NCBI GenBank assembly: GCA_003254925.1
Contig: QANZ01049657.1
Location: forward strand, 84,427-148,426
Direction of reading: 5' to 3'
DNA from: Chamaecrista fasciculata
Lineage: Eukaryota; Streptophyta; Magnoliopsida; Fabales; Fabaceae
DNA: 64,000 nucleotides
Shown here: positions 44,492-56,093 of the stretch, piece after piece
Layout: every line of letters begins with the position of its first letter
Numbering within the stretch: the stretch's first letter is position 1
The notes under the pieces: generated by a model
What the model saw: the letters and a program-made list of their open reading frames with translations, nothing else
Databases searched by the model: none
Told to the model about the DNA's origin: nothing
Translations under genes and position numbers: made by a program

Positions 44492-47400
44492 TCAATCAGA
44501 AAGATGATCGGACGGAATTTGGCCAAAAATGTCAGGGCAGGAGTCCCAGTTTCCTTGATCCCTGGCCTCCCAATACCCTCCCAAATAGCGGTATGTCCCG
44601 CTTGCTTTATCTAATTCAAACCACTGTGGTTTCCAACCGCTCTCTTGCATCTTCCGAGCCTGCATGTTATTTAAACATGTACCAATTAAAACCAGAACAA
44701 AAACTACTTTTTTTTTTACCAGGTTTGTGACATGAGTACTACCAGCACTTTTTTGCTAATTTGATTAATCCAACTTCTTCCCTCACAGAAGCACATTTCA
44801 GAAGTTTCTAACCTTGGTTTCTTGTCAACCTTATGGATATCTAAGGATGTCATCCCCAACAACGAATCCTCTAGTGATCATGCAAAGCATGGATCAACTC
44901 TAATAATGGAGGTCATACAAAGTAAAGACAGTGAAAAAAATTGATCACCTGGCGTTGCCGTTGCTCTAGCCGTAACTTCTCTGAATTCGCCATCTCATAC
45001 TCTCCATTCTCCAAATACCGTTGGTCTGGTCTTAACCTGGAATCTGTAGGTGGCAATTTATCCTGCACATTTATTTAAAATAAAATATTAAAACTTATAG
45101 AACAATCTCCAGGCAAATGCCAAAAAAATACAGACAAACAGCAAAAACAGATTTTTGGTATATATTTTTAATCAAATAAAAAAGAAAAAGATGAACAGAA
45201 GGTTTGGTAAACACAGGACAATATCAGTTAATTTTTAGAGAAAAAAAACCTTCAGTCCAGGGGTAAGCTCATTTAAAGTGATGGCAAAGCGGGTGAAATT
45301 ATATCTTGTGGGAAACTTTGGAGGCTTGCTCCGCTTCCACAGCAATCGGGCATCGGACAAAGAGTCATAACCTTTTCCCTTCCCAGCACAGTCTCCACTA
45401 ACATAATGCATGCTTTCATCCCATTTTCCAAATAGGGTTGCTGCTGTTTTTCCATTCTTATCCTGAACTATACCATGTACCTGAAAAAATAGGCAAAACA
45501 CAATAAGAGATCCTGTGCTGCAAAAGTTCATGTGGAGTAATACACCCTATTGTACTTTCAATTACATTCGAATAATGCTTTTGACACAATCAGTTGTTTC
45601 ACAAAAATAAACATCACTTCAAATGGTCATTAACTGGCAGGCCAAAAAAATGGTCATTAACTGGACAAATAGCAGACATATAGATCCAGTGCAGGAGTCT
45701 TTCTTCTCTGATAAAGTTTTTGGGTGTGCAAGTACCATTATACAAAAGAAATGTCTAGAAAGTAAGGAGAGGGGATTCAAGTCCACATTCACCAAGAACC
45801 CTTCGCCCTATGTCTACGGAACAGGCCTACGCTACAATAGAAGACAGAATCCATTAAAGAAAAAATAAAGCACCTGGTGAGGGTTTCGATCAATTATAGA
45901 TTGCTCCTTGAATTTCAATTTACATGAGTAATCTCTGTTTCCCTGTATCCGCATTGTACCATAGTGATCACAGTACAGCTTCCCCAATATCAGATTGTAT
46001 ATTGATGTTGTGACCTGACAGTACCACTCAATTAAGATAAGAACCTAATTAGGGCATAAAAGCAATTGGAGCTGTTTAAATATACCTTACTCCACTGGAA
46101 AACTTCCCCATCATCAAATTCCAAAGTCAAAATCCCAACAGGGTCGAGCTGAATTGATCGACCCCAAAATTTGCTCTTTAAGTTGCTATCTCCCCAAAAT
46201 TTCCAACCCGTACCCTGACAGTGACATGCAACTATCATAGGGTGATGACTAACCTGAAAAGAAAAGGTTAATATTAATACTTTCACATAAGAATCGTAGA
46301 TTCTAAAAGGCAGAATTGTGTCCCTCTAGTACCAAAATCCACAACCTAATATATTAATTTAGTCATCTGGAACTTATGCGCTCAATCAAGAACCACCTGC
46401 ACTTTTATCCATCAATTATTCAACTAGTGGAGCAATTTCTCATAATCTTCTTCAGTTCCCTTAAATCGTGTTCTATCTTCACTGAAAAGTAAGATGGTTT
46501 TTTTTTTCCAGAAAAAGAGTAGCAACAAGATGTAAGAAATTCAATTCAATAAGCATTTATCTATACAGACAAACTTCCTAGCGGCAAAAACTGAATATAT
46601 ATTCATTAAAATCTCAAATGCCACTGACACAAGTACACATGACGCACTTTTCAAAGAAAACAATAGCCCAGATTCTTTCATAACTACAGAATTAAAAAAT
46701 ATTGGGAGGAAAAAGAGGTCCTCAAATTTTCTTTTTTAAAAAAATTATTAAAAAAAACAACTAGTCTAACAAAAGTTAACCAAACTACAGTAGTATCACA
46801 AATACAGACCACGGCAAAATAGCAAATGTCAGGAGTCTCTTCTTCTCCTGCTTTATATTTCCCTTTAGAATGTATAATAATATTTAAGACATGATAAAGA
46901 ATGATATAATTATAGTCGGCAAGAAAAATAAAAAGTATCTGAGTTCTCTAGGGTTAAATTACCTTCTCTGAGAAAAACCGAAGGCCTTTATCTGGATAAT
47001 CAGCCTCATACGTTTCCCCTAATAATGGATTAAATGGTTTGCAAATTCTTCCTTCAGTTGAAGCATAACCAGATACAGCAAAAGCAGCCACATTGAGAAT
47101 CCTCATGAGGCTATTACCCTGAATAATATTCTCTAATGGATCAAAAGAGGAAACATTGCATCCAATGCATGCTGAAGAACTAACAGCAACAAGTAAAATA
47201 AAATGCTAAATAAAATAATGGCAATAAGTGTTTGCTCACCTTTCTTCCCCATTCATATGCTCGATCCAAGAGATATGAGTACTCCATTTCTTCAAAACAT
47301 TTTTGCAAAGAGGAGAGAGGCTCATTGAAATAAACAGGAAGACATACTTTTGTAAGATCCTTCCCAATATTATCCTTAATCATTGACCAGAGACTGACAC

Positions 47401-50266
47401 CTTTCTCTTTTTCAATAGGATCAGGCAATTTCTTACGCCGCTTGACGTAAGGATAGCTGGTTCCAACACATCTAATTGAAGGATCTACATCCTCCTCCAA
47501 TTCCATCAAATAGAGGCCCTCATCATCCGAAGAGAAAGATGAAACTCTATAATCAGACCCATTACTTTTAAAAGAACTGGATGATAGAAAGTCACGGGTG
47601 TCAAAAAAGGCATTCTCATCATCATCTGTTTCCTCCTCAGCAGCATCATTTCTCTCATTATCATCCTCAGATTCACTTGCACTTCCTTCTGGATTAAATT
47701 GGTGAACAATGTAAAGAGAATTCTAAATCACAATCACATTATAGTTAGACAGAAACCTGATGAGAAATCTACTTTAGTCTTCCTGATAATGCAGAAATGT
47801 CTTAATTAACTATATAGGCCACAACAAAACCAAACTAGGCCGAGTGTTCATATTTTAACCAACATAATAGACTATACTAGGCATATATTTGAGTATTTAC
47901 TGATAGTTAAACAGGTCATCATACAACAACTTACCACTAAATTTTTCCTGCCTTAATCTGGATGAAGCTTCTTCATCATTCAACTGTCTTTGGCTCTCAT
48001 CAACGACTGTATTCTCCAGATCAACCTTTTCTGTCTACAATAAAGCAGTATAAAAAAAATATTATTGCTACACAAGGAAAACAAGGAATTTAGTCCTAAT
48101 ATCTGTGTTTCAAGGGAAAAAAAAGTAAGTTGAAAATTTTATTGCCCTCCCGGGGGACAGATTAAACCATTTTGCTCAGCAAGGAGGAAAACATGGGTAA
48201 TTCATTGGATTACAACATTTACAGCCATTTCCTTACCAAGCAATATTACAACATTGTTCTAGATTGAAAATAAGAAAACCCTTGGATCTAGAATCTATAC
48301 ATAGCTCCTCGTCAATGATACCAAGATAATTCCAGGTCTTCATTTTGTAAACTAAAACCTTTAGTTTAGTATCAACATCATTATTTCCCTATTTACGATC
48401 TATAAATCATAAAAAAAAGGATGAACACTAAGAATCAGATGTGGTTCATTTGTCTATAGTCTGCATGGACTTTAACTAGTGTAAAAATTAAAGATAAAAT
48501 GAATATTATATAACCAAGAAATACATCATGATATCCTCAAACAGCTAATGCACATTTCTTTGAAGAGAATTGGGCATTGCATTGTGTATGTAAATGAATT
48601 GAAGGTATTGAAACTATTTAGTTCAAAAGGAACGCTAGCAAATTTGAATATGTAACCAATAGTCAATCAGCAGCACCATCAAAAACAGTAAAAGGAGGTT
48701 GGTAATCCACAAAATATCAACAATCCGTAGGTTAAAGGTACACCTATTCTCAACTCTTAAATGAACTCTAGAAAGAAGCTACTAGATTTAGACCTTGGTT
48801 TTAAGGTACTTAAAAATAAATAAATAAATAAATCAAATAATGATAATAATAATAATAATAATAATTGATTGAAAAAACAGGTATCTGGAAGCTCGTACAC
48901 AATTACGTACCGTAGTACATAGTTAAGAATCATAGTCCTCCCCCTTGTATTAATTAAAATGGAGATAGCCTTGACCCTTTCTCTTACTGATAATTTAAGA
49001 GAATAAAAAATGGCCGCAATTTTATGCACTACTAGAAGTAGAAACTGAACAATACTACCCAATATGATCGACCTAGAGTATCTCTAATTATAATTAAATG
49101 TACCTCTAGCTGTCGCAATGTGTCTATCAGGAGCAACTGCTTCTGCTTCAGCAGCACAAGCTGGTTTTGTAGCGCTGCGAATTCACTTCTCATAATTTGC
49201 TCACTATCCTGAATGGCTGCCTCAGTTACACCTTCTTCCAGAAGCCGTTGTCTCAGTTTGTCAGTTGAAATTGTTAGATAGTCTAACGGAGCCATCAGCT
49301 CACTGTTGGACATTCGAGGGAACATATCTTTTACTGCCTGCAATGCCTCCACCCATGCCACTCGATCTTCACGAGTCTCAGCCCTCAAGTGGAGTCTCTT
49401 GGTTCCAGTGAAAATGGAAAAGCGCTTGTCATCCGATCTGCTTTCGCGAATAGTCGAAACCTACAGAAAAAGCTTTCGCCTAATTTATAAAAAATAAAGG
49501 ACAGAAATACAGAGACGAATTTGACAAATACGAGCCTTAAGAATTCCCTGTTCTCATAACCTAAGTTTGCTACCACATCAACAAGTCTATACATTAAAAA
49601 ACTAATGTAACAAAGACGGTATAAATTTCTAGTTTCGTTTGATAACTGGCATTATTCCCTACCAAGGACCCAATCGTAACTGAAACCAAATCAAAACAAC
49701 AAAAAAATATCCAAGTCAAAAAAGACATAGACAATGAAATTAAAATATCAGGTTTAGCAGGGGGAAACCTTGAGATGGATTTCCCCAAACGGCTTTCGTC
49801 GATGGTGAGTGGAATAAGAATTGCGGTTGCGAGAGATCCTTCGCATGGATTCTTCGCCGATAACCTTGGAGCCCTTCTCGGTTTCGTGATTGACGATGAT
49901 CTTATCGGGACCGTGAATCTTATAGTAAGAAAGCACACCATCTTGAAGGACAAACCATCGAGGTCTCCATCCTTTGCCGTAATTGACCCACTTGTAGAGT
50001 ATCCCGGAGATTCCATTTCCAACCAAGTCATTGATCTTGACATCCTGCTGTTCTCGCTGACTGAGGAAGCTATGATTACTAAGAGAGTGATTGTGGTGGT
50101 GGAAATTAGGGCGGGAAGAAATCGAATCGGATCGAATGCCGGCGGCGGCGGAAGAGGCGGCGGCGGGAGGAGGAGGCATAGAGAAGTTAGGGAAAGGCGT
50201 CGTATGGGAGGGTTTGACTGGAGAAGACTGATCGGAGACGGCGGAGACACAGCAAAAAGGATGCAT
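44492..50266 (-). CDS. ORP: Oxysterol-binding protein-related protein, PH-ORD type with FFAT motif
   Basis: Ten exons on the minus strand: 50266-49769, 49460-49104, 48034-47935, 47688-47240, 47118-46963, 46253-46086, 46014-45874, 45480-45250, 45062-44949 and 44659-44492; in phase, 793 aa. Such proteins move sterols or other lipids, often against phosphoinositides, at ER contact sites. A Pro/Ser/Ala-rich head leads to a PH domain at about 84-210 ([37 protein letters not shown]). A coiled-coil-prone stretch follows ([20 protein letters not shown]). AFFDTRD after an acidic run (EEETDDDEN) fits a FFAT motif for VAP27 binding. The ORD holds [20 protein letters not shown] and the signature EKVSHHPM at 519-526, where animals and yeast have EQVSHHPP. 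Layout and size match plant ORP1/ORP2. The gene looks intact. Confidence 0.94.
45638..45647 (+). mobile_element. Micro-insertion, 10 bp, in ORP intron 7
   Basis: AAATGGTCATTAACTGG at 45621-45637 is repeated perfectly (17 bp) at 45648-45664. The bases between are CAGGCCAAAA, running into the A's of the second copy. It lies between exons 7 and 8 and touches no splice site. Confidence 0.68.
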
Positions 50267-50273
50267 TGGGGAA

Positions 50274-50309
50274 TTAATGGGATTCGACGGAGAAGGAAAG
50301 AAACTTCAT
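50274..50309 (-). promoter_or_regulatory. Upstream ORF in the ORP leader (11 aa)
   Basis: The minus-strand ATG at 50309 opens [11 protein letters not shown] and stops at 50274, seven bases before the main ATG at 50266. If transcribed, it should lower or condition ORP translation. The leader further upstream is purine/pyrimidine simple sequence. Confidence 0.5.
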
Positions 50310-51741
50310 GGCAAAGGTGATCTAAACTTAGAAGAAGAATGGAGAAGAGAGTAGAGAAGCGAAAATCGCGTGAGAGAAGAAAAAAACGGTTACGTCTAAA
50401 GCAGAAGAAGTAAAAAAGGAGAAAAACAAGAGGGAAAAGAAGAGAAAGAGAGAAGGGAAAAGAATAAGAAGAAGGGGGAGTTTGGTTTAGTTTTTCCGGT
50501 GAGTGATGAGGTGGCAAAGGAAGAGGAAGACGCAAACAAAAAGAAGACAAGTGCTGAGGGGAATTGGAATTGGATGCTCAGATGCTGATGGTATTGTATT
50601 GATTTTGTGAGTTTTAATTTTTTAAATATGAGGCGGTTGGTTGATGGAGAATTAAGATTTATGACGGGAGGGGTAGGATTAGGTGCGGAGAGGACACGGG
50701 AAGGAAAAAGCCGCCGGCTAGGCTAGAGGAAGACACGTGGCGGGGTAGGATTGTGATTTCTGAACGTTTTGGAGGGAACTCTCATTTTTGGCGCCGGTAA
50801 AAAAACAATGTTTAATGTGGATTTCAGAATAAAAAATAAAAGTAGAGGAATAGGGAATGAAATGAATATTTTGGGGAGGGAAATAGGGAAGCCAGAAGAA
50901 TGAAATTGAATAGATTAAAAGTAGAAAGGAAGGAATTGAATTTGTAGTAGGCCGTAGAAAACTACGTAGTCAAAACTCGATAGTCTCAGTCGTCATCCTC
51001 TAAAGTCAATTTATATGCCACGGTTATTTATTATTCACAGACACAGTACGTCTACATGTACACTACTCACAATTTGGACCACCGTTCTTCTCTTTTTATC
51101 AATTTCTTTTTTTTTTTCCTCGTAAATAAGATAAAAAAAATGGGATACGAAATATAAGAACATTACACATCAAGATAATTCAAATGCGAAGTATTCACCT
51201 GAGTAAAACCATCATCATTTTTTTACCGAACTAATACTCGACGAGGCTATAATATAGGCATGTCATCAATAATCATAAAAGGTCAGATATGGGTAAAAGA
51301 ACAAATAAATGCATTTCTATATTTAACACCTTGCAATTAATTTTATAAATAACATTGTAATTAATTTTGTGAATAACATTAAGACCAATTACCATTGTCA
51401 ACTAATCATCATAATTCGACAAATGCTATTTTCTTCATCTTGAATAAAGTCACACTTGAGAAAAACATGATAAATAGTATTCTATCAATTTCGTTTACCT
51501 TCACTTTCAACTTGTTTTTGTATCAATCATCTAAATATTTCGTATTTAATTACTATTTGTGAATTTTGCTTTCTTTTTTATTTAATTAGATTTATTTTTT
51601 AGAAAAATAAACGAATCCAAGTATATAAAATATTGTAAAAAAAACCTTTAATTGGAAGAAACTTTATGTATCACTTTTATTTCTGATTTGCAATAAAACT
51701 AAAAAAATTAGTTTGATTTGAGGAAACTTTTATTTCCACTT
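50310..51741. other. ORP leader, promoter and AT-rich flank
   Basis: CT-rich leader DNA on the gene's strand (50320-50530), then a GC-richer patch with CACGTG at about 50735 (agacacgtggcgg), then AT-rich sequence. No other gene is seen. Confidence 0.4.
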
Positions 51742-51744
51742 TTA

Positions 51745-52368
51745 GGGTGTATTTGGTAAGCTGTCATCTCAGATGTTGTAGTATCTCAGATGTCGTGGTA
51801 TGTGATACCATAGTATAAGATATCTGATATTTATAATATCAATGTTTGGTATGACAATAGTAGACGTCAGAGATATAAGATGCATATGTTTGGTACTCTC
51901 TTGTGAATAACATTAATCTTCTTTAAATTTTCATGTTTACCCTTATTAACATCTTAAAAACATATATTAATATTTTCAAAATAACTATATGATTTAGTCA
52001 TTAAATTTGAATTGATTTTATATTTTTTGATCCCTAAATTTATACTTATTAAAACTTTTTTATCTCTAAATTTATATAAATTTCTTTTTGGTCCCTAAAT
52101 TTGACCCAATGAATAAATTATTAACAATTGAAATAATTCGATAAATGAGTCATATATTTTGATTATTCATTAACAAATTAGTTGACTGGTTATAAATTTA
52201 GGAACCAAATATATAGTAAGTTTTATTAAAAAAACAAATAAACCAAAAACGGTAAAAATAGAACTTTGATTGAAAAATGCCCTTTATGGCGTTACCAAAC
52301 GCCAGACATCCAAGATATCATAGTATATAAGATGGCGGGTAAGAGATCACATTATACCAAACGCACCC
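51745..52368. mobile_element. Tourist-like (PIF/Harbinger) MITE
   Basis: The termini GGGTGTATTTGGTAA and (inverted) GGGTGCGTTTGGTAT are flanked by TTA on both sides (51742-51744 and 52369-52371). The TTA duplication and GGGTG..TTTGGT ends fit the Tourist group. Length 624 bp, non-coding. The sub-terminal region repeats 'cagatgt' and 'aagatatc' words. Confidence 0.72.
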
Positions 52369-52371
52369 TTA

Positions 52372-53167
52372 AATTATTTAAAAGTGAATATGTAATGGTA
52401 AGAAAGTAATAAATCTAATTTAAATTAACATCATTCTGCGCATCTTTATTTTAATTTCGCTTCTTTTCATTGAATATTTATGTCTAAATCTTTGTGGAAT
52501 TGCACTTAGAGACTTGAATGATTATAAATGTTTCAAGATTTGTGAATTAAATTTTGATATTGGCGTGGTAATTACTTATTTACTTGCATATTACGTTTAC
52601 AATAATTTATTAATTCATAAATGAAACTTTAATATGTCTACAACAATACCAATATAGAATTGAAATACTACAATGAAATGATTTGGTTGTAATATTTACA
52701 CATCTAATGAGTATAATCATTTGAATTTAATGAGTATAATATAGGATTGAAAGAACAAAATGTTAACTGCATATGTTAAAATAATTCATAGTTCATTAAT
52801 ATTTATTATTATTATTTATATTATAATTTATAAGTAAACATTTTAATAAAAATAAATTTCATATTAACAAAAATAATATATTCATTTCCTCACCAAAAAA
52901 ATAATAATATATTCATTTTGAACTTGATCTATACTTAAATGGAAATGTGAGAATTTTAGTATTCATTTTTTTTAAAAAAAAATCAATTTTAATATCTCTT
53001 CGAGTTCAAATATATCAGTGAATTCCAAATATAGGATTTAGATATTCTAAAATGCGATAAATTGTGCATTTGATACAGTTTTTTTAAAAGAAAAATATAT
53101 ATAAAAATAGATAGAGAGGAAATGTGACCAATGCATTTTGATACCTAATTAAGAAGATTTAGAAACG
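52372..53167. other. Intergenic, AT-rich
   Basis: No supported gene; contains the micro-insertion at 52888. Confidence 0.4.
52888..52902 (+). mobile_element. Micro-insertion, 15 bp, with 16-bp direct repeats
   Basis: AATAATATATTCATTT at 52872-52887 recurs perfectly at 52903-52918. The insert is CCTCACCAAAAAAAT. Confidence 0.6.
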
Positions 53168-53183
53168 CATTGCAGTTAATAAT

Positions 53184-53286
53184 AACTAACAAGTGTTTGG
53201 TGTAGTGATTTAGCGAGCTACATCCTAAAAAGATGACCCAAGTTCCATTCCAATAGTAACCATAGCTTAACCCCAACAAAAAAAAA
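53184..53286 (+). mobile_element. Decayed SINE related to 21091-21274
   Basis: Shares ACAAGTGTTTGGTGTAGTG and GACCCAAGTTC with the intact SINE and ends CAACAAAAAAAAA. An imperfect duplication (CATTGCAGTTAATAA at 53168, CATTGCAATTTATAA at 53287) flanks it. It is shorter than the intact copy through internal loss. Confidence 0.68.
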
Positions 53287-53454
53287 CATTGCAATTTATA
53301 AATTAAAAAAAAATGTCAATAAAATCCACAACTTCTCTCTTTAACTTCTTCTCTTTTTTTTTTTGTGATTGTTTTCTCTTTAAACCGGAATACACTAATA
53401 CTTTTACATTGCAGAAGAGGATACTTTAAAAAAAAAAATATAGGCCTTAAACAT

Positions 53455-53970
53455 AATTCATTTAAAAGTAATGCAAAGCCAAGCACAATACAAACGAAAA
53501 CAAAGTAAAAATAGTCAATCCCTCCCTAACATAAACAGCAACACTAGACATGATATCAATTGCCGAAGGTGGAGGGTATACAACCCATCCAAGAGGACCT
53601 ATCCTCGTTTTAGACAAATCGGCAAGATAATCAACTGTCAATTAGCGGATTTAGGGATCCAACTAAAGCTACAACCATTTAAAAATCAGAAAACATAAAT
53701 AAAGTTATCTAAAAGACCCTTCCTAACAGGACAACAGGCAACTTCAATGGGTGTTCTAAAAAAAGACATAAACAGTCTCAAAGCAACAATAATAAAATAA
53801 TAAAACGAAACGACACCATGGAAGAGCACCAAAAAATCAGGACCAAACCAGGAAGCCGTTATGGAAGCCATAAGCCGCCGTGGAATGCTTAGTCCAGATT
53901 CACCGCCATAGAAGCCCTGATCCAGAACATCGTCGCCACAAAACTCTATAACCAGAGGGAGAGCCACTAC
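53455..53970 (-). other. Possible retroelement 3' remnant
   Basis: The minus strand has a 93-aa frame (53967 down to 53686) ending in IEVACCPVRKGLLDNF, then non-coding DNA to a T-rich end near 53431. No reverse-transcriptase motif is visible; I cannot assign it. Confidence 0.25.
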
Positions 53971-53978
53971 TGCTAAGA

Positions 53979-55069
53979 CAGCAACGACCCAAAATTTTAC
54001 TCAGAAAAACTCTCACGCTAGAAAATTCTTTTTGATGCTTTCAAATTTTAGACATGCATTTACTCTCTCTAATTAATTGCATCATGGTTTAATGCCCCAA
54101 CAATGTACATTTTAGAGCATCCTACTATCCAAGTCCTCAAAAAATGATAAACACATTGATCTTACATGGCTATTATTTTATAGTTAATTAATTAATATAA
54201 GAAGTGTTCTCCGCAATTTCCTTACTCAGACAAGGTTGAGAATGTTGTGAAGGAAGGGAGACCCCTCCCTCATTACTCGGGAATAGTTCTAGAGTGTGGC
54301 TTGGTAGGATTGAAGTGAAGGTTCCTTCGTGTTCAGTCACGATCACTTAAGTAAGGTAAGGACTTATCTTAGCTTTATTAGTAAATAGGGATTATTGTGA
54401 AAGGAAGTAAACTAGATAAGGACCAAATTGTTATTTTAGCCTATATGTCATATTCTTTCACTTTTTCTCTTCCATTTTCACGTTACATGGAGGAAAGTAA
54501 GACGTTATGAGACATTGATTTATATATTAATAATTTAATAAGTATTGAAGGTTAATAATTCAAATATGACAGTTTCTTGAGTTTTAAAAGATGATTAAGG
54601 CAATTGAAATCTAATTAACGCAATTAATGGTGAATTAAGGCAATTAAGGGTTGATTTATATATATGAGTGGAGGTCAGGCATAAGGAAGGGAGAGGAGTT
54701 TGGGAGAGACACACGAGGGCAATAGGGGAGAGAAGATCGAGAAGACATTAGAGGGAGACATACTTTTCATAGGAGAAGCAACACTTATCCTTCTTTTTAG
54801 TCTCAAACAATATAGAGAACCACTATTTCCTTGAACTCTGTAGAACATACTTTGTTTTACTATATTTTAAATCTTCTTGTCTTACCCATTTCTTACTTAA
54901 GTGCTTTATTTCTCCCTTATTAAGACTATATTAGAGATTGTTTCTTATTATTTAATTTAGTATTGTTATTGTTTATATTTATTATTATTTTACACTATTT
55001 ATCTTGTTTTGCTCTGAACTTGCAAGCTCGAACCTATCCCGTTCCCGGAACACACATCAAACCGAGCAC
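53979..55069 (+). mobile_element. Candidate decayed LTR
   Basis: Starts near AGCAACGACCCAAAATTTTA, like the TG..CGACCC starts of many gypsy LTRs. It has a TATATATGAG box at about 54658 followed by a purine-rich leader, and ends near CGTTCCCGGAACACACATCA. I see no second LTR or target duplication, so the call is tentative. Confidence 0.35.
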
Positions 55070-55755
55070 GATCTTCCACATTTTTAATAACGATTAATTT
55101 AGGAATGGGAAATAAGGGAATTCCACTTCAATTACAGCTTGCAAAAACTGGTGCGCTACACAGTGCAAAATGCACAGGGAATATGTGCAATTCCAACATG
55201 ATTAAAAGTAGCTCACATTACAGCTATATAAAAAGAGCCTTAAACCTTCTGAAAACGAGATTTACACACTAAAAGCGATAAAGTGGTTTGAGACTCGAGA
55301 ATGTTACACAGTAAAACTGGATTCCATGCATTAATATAACCAAACTTAGAGATCTCGCTATATTTTTGCAATCATATGCCGCACCACTATCGCATCATTT
55401 TGACTCCATCATATATATACTCTTTTTCTGCGTATCTAAGCATGCTAGCTTTAATTAGTCAACAATTAATTTCTTATTAGTCGTGGCCTCCAAGGTAGGA
55501 CAATTACTGAATGTAGCATCTATAGACTTACAATGCAATCATCTCTTTAATTATTTTATATTTCTTCTTATTGAGAGAATGAATAAAGTTATAGTTAATT
55601 AATCTCGTGCAACATGCACTTGTTCATATTGTAAGCAAGCATGGCTAATGGGGAGTAATAATAATAATAGAAAACAAGCATGGTTAACTTAATGTGGTGG
55701 GGGTTTAAGACTTTAAGTGCTTAATTACTTATAAGTATATAAAACTAAAGACTGA
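55070..55755. other. Intergenic, nothing recognised
   Basis: AT-rich with no reading frame of interest. Confidence 0.4.
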
Positions 55756-55764
55756 GATATATAT

Positions 55765-56084
55765 TATGAAGCATAGACACTGACATGGATACGAGACATG
55801 AAACATGACGGATACATCAAATTTTGAAAATTATATGATATGGTACAACATATATTTATATTTATAAATTTTGATAAAAATCTTAAAAATTACAATATCT
55901 ATATTCATAATATATGTCATATATGTTATTAACTTTCTACTGTTTGTCATGTTAAAGTTACAAAATATTAATTTTATATTCTGAAACTTATAAATATGTT
56001 ATATGAGTGTCGCATGAGTATCAGACACGGATGCACATCTGACACGATAACACGTCCTCAAAGTGAAGTATTCGTACTTCATAG
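55765..56084. mobile_element. TATGAAGCATGGACAC-type MITE with 9-bp target duplication
   Basis: Left end TATGAAGCATAGACACTGAC; right end, inverted, CTATGAAGTACGAATAC. GATATATAT flanks perfectly at 55756-55764 and 56085-56093. Length 320 bp, close to the 322-bp copy at 19598. Confidence 0.72.
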
Positions 56085-56093
56085 GATATATAT

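Noticed and set aside
49594-50550. 318-aa minus-strand frame over ORP exon 1
   Set aside because: A shadow frame: low-complexity Leu/Pro/Phe sequence, while the PH-domain protein is encoded in another frame of the same strand.
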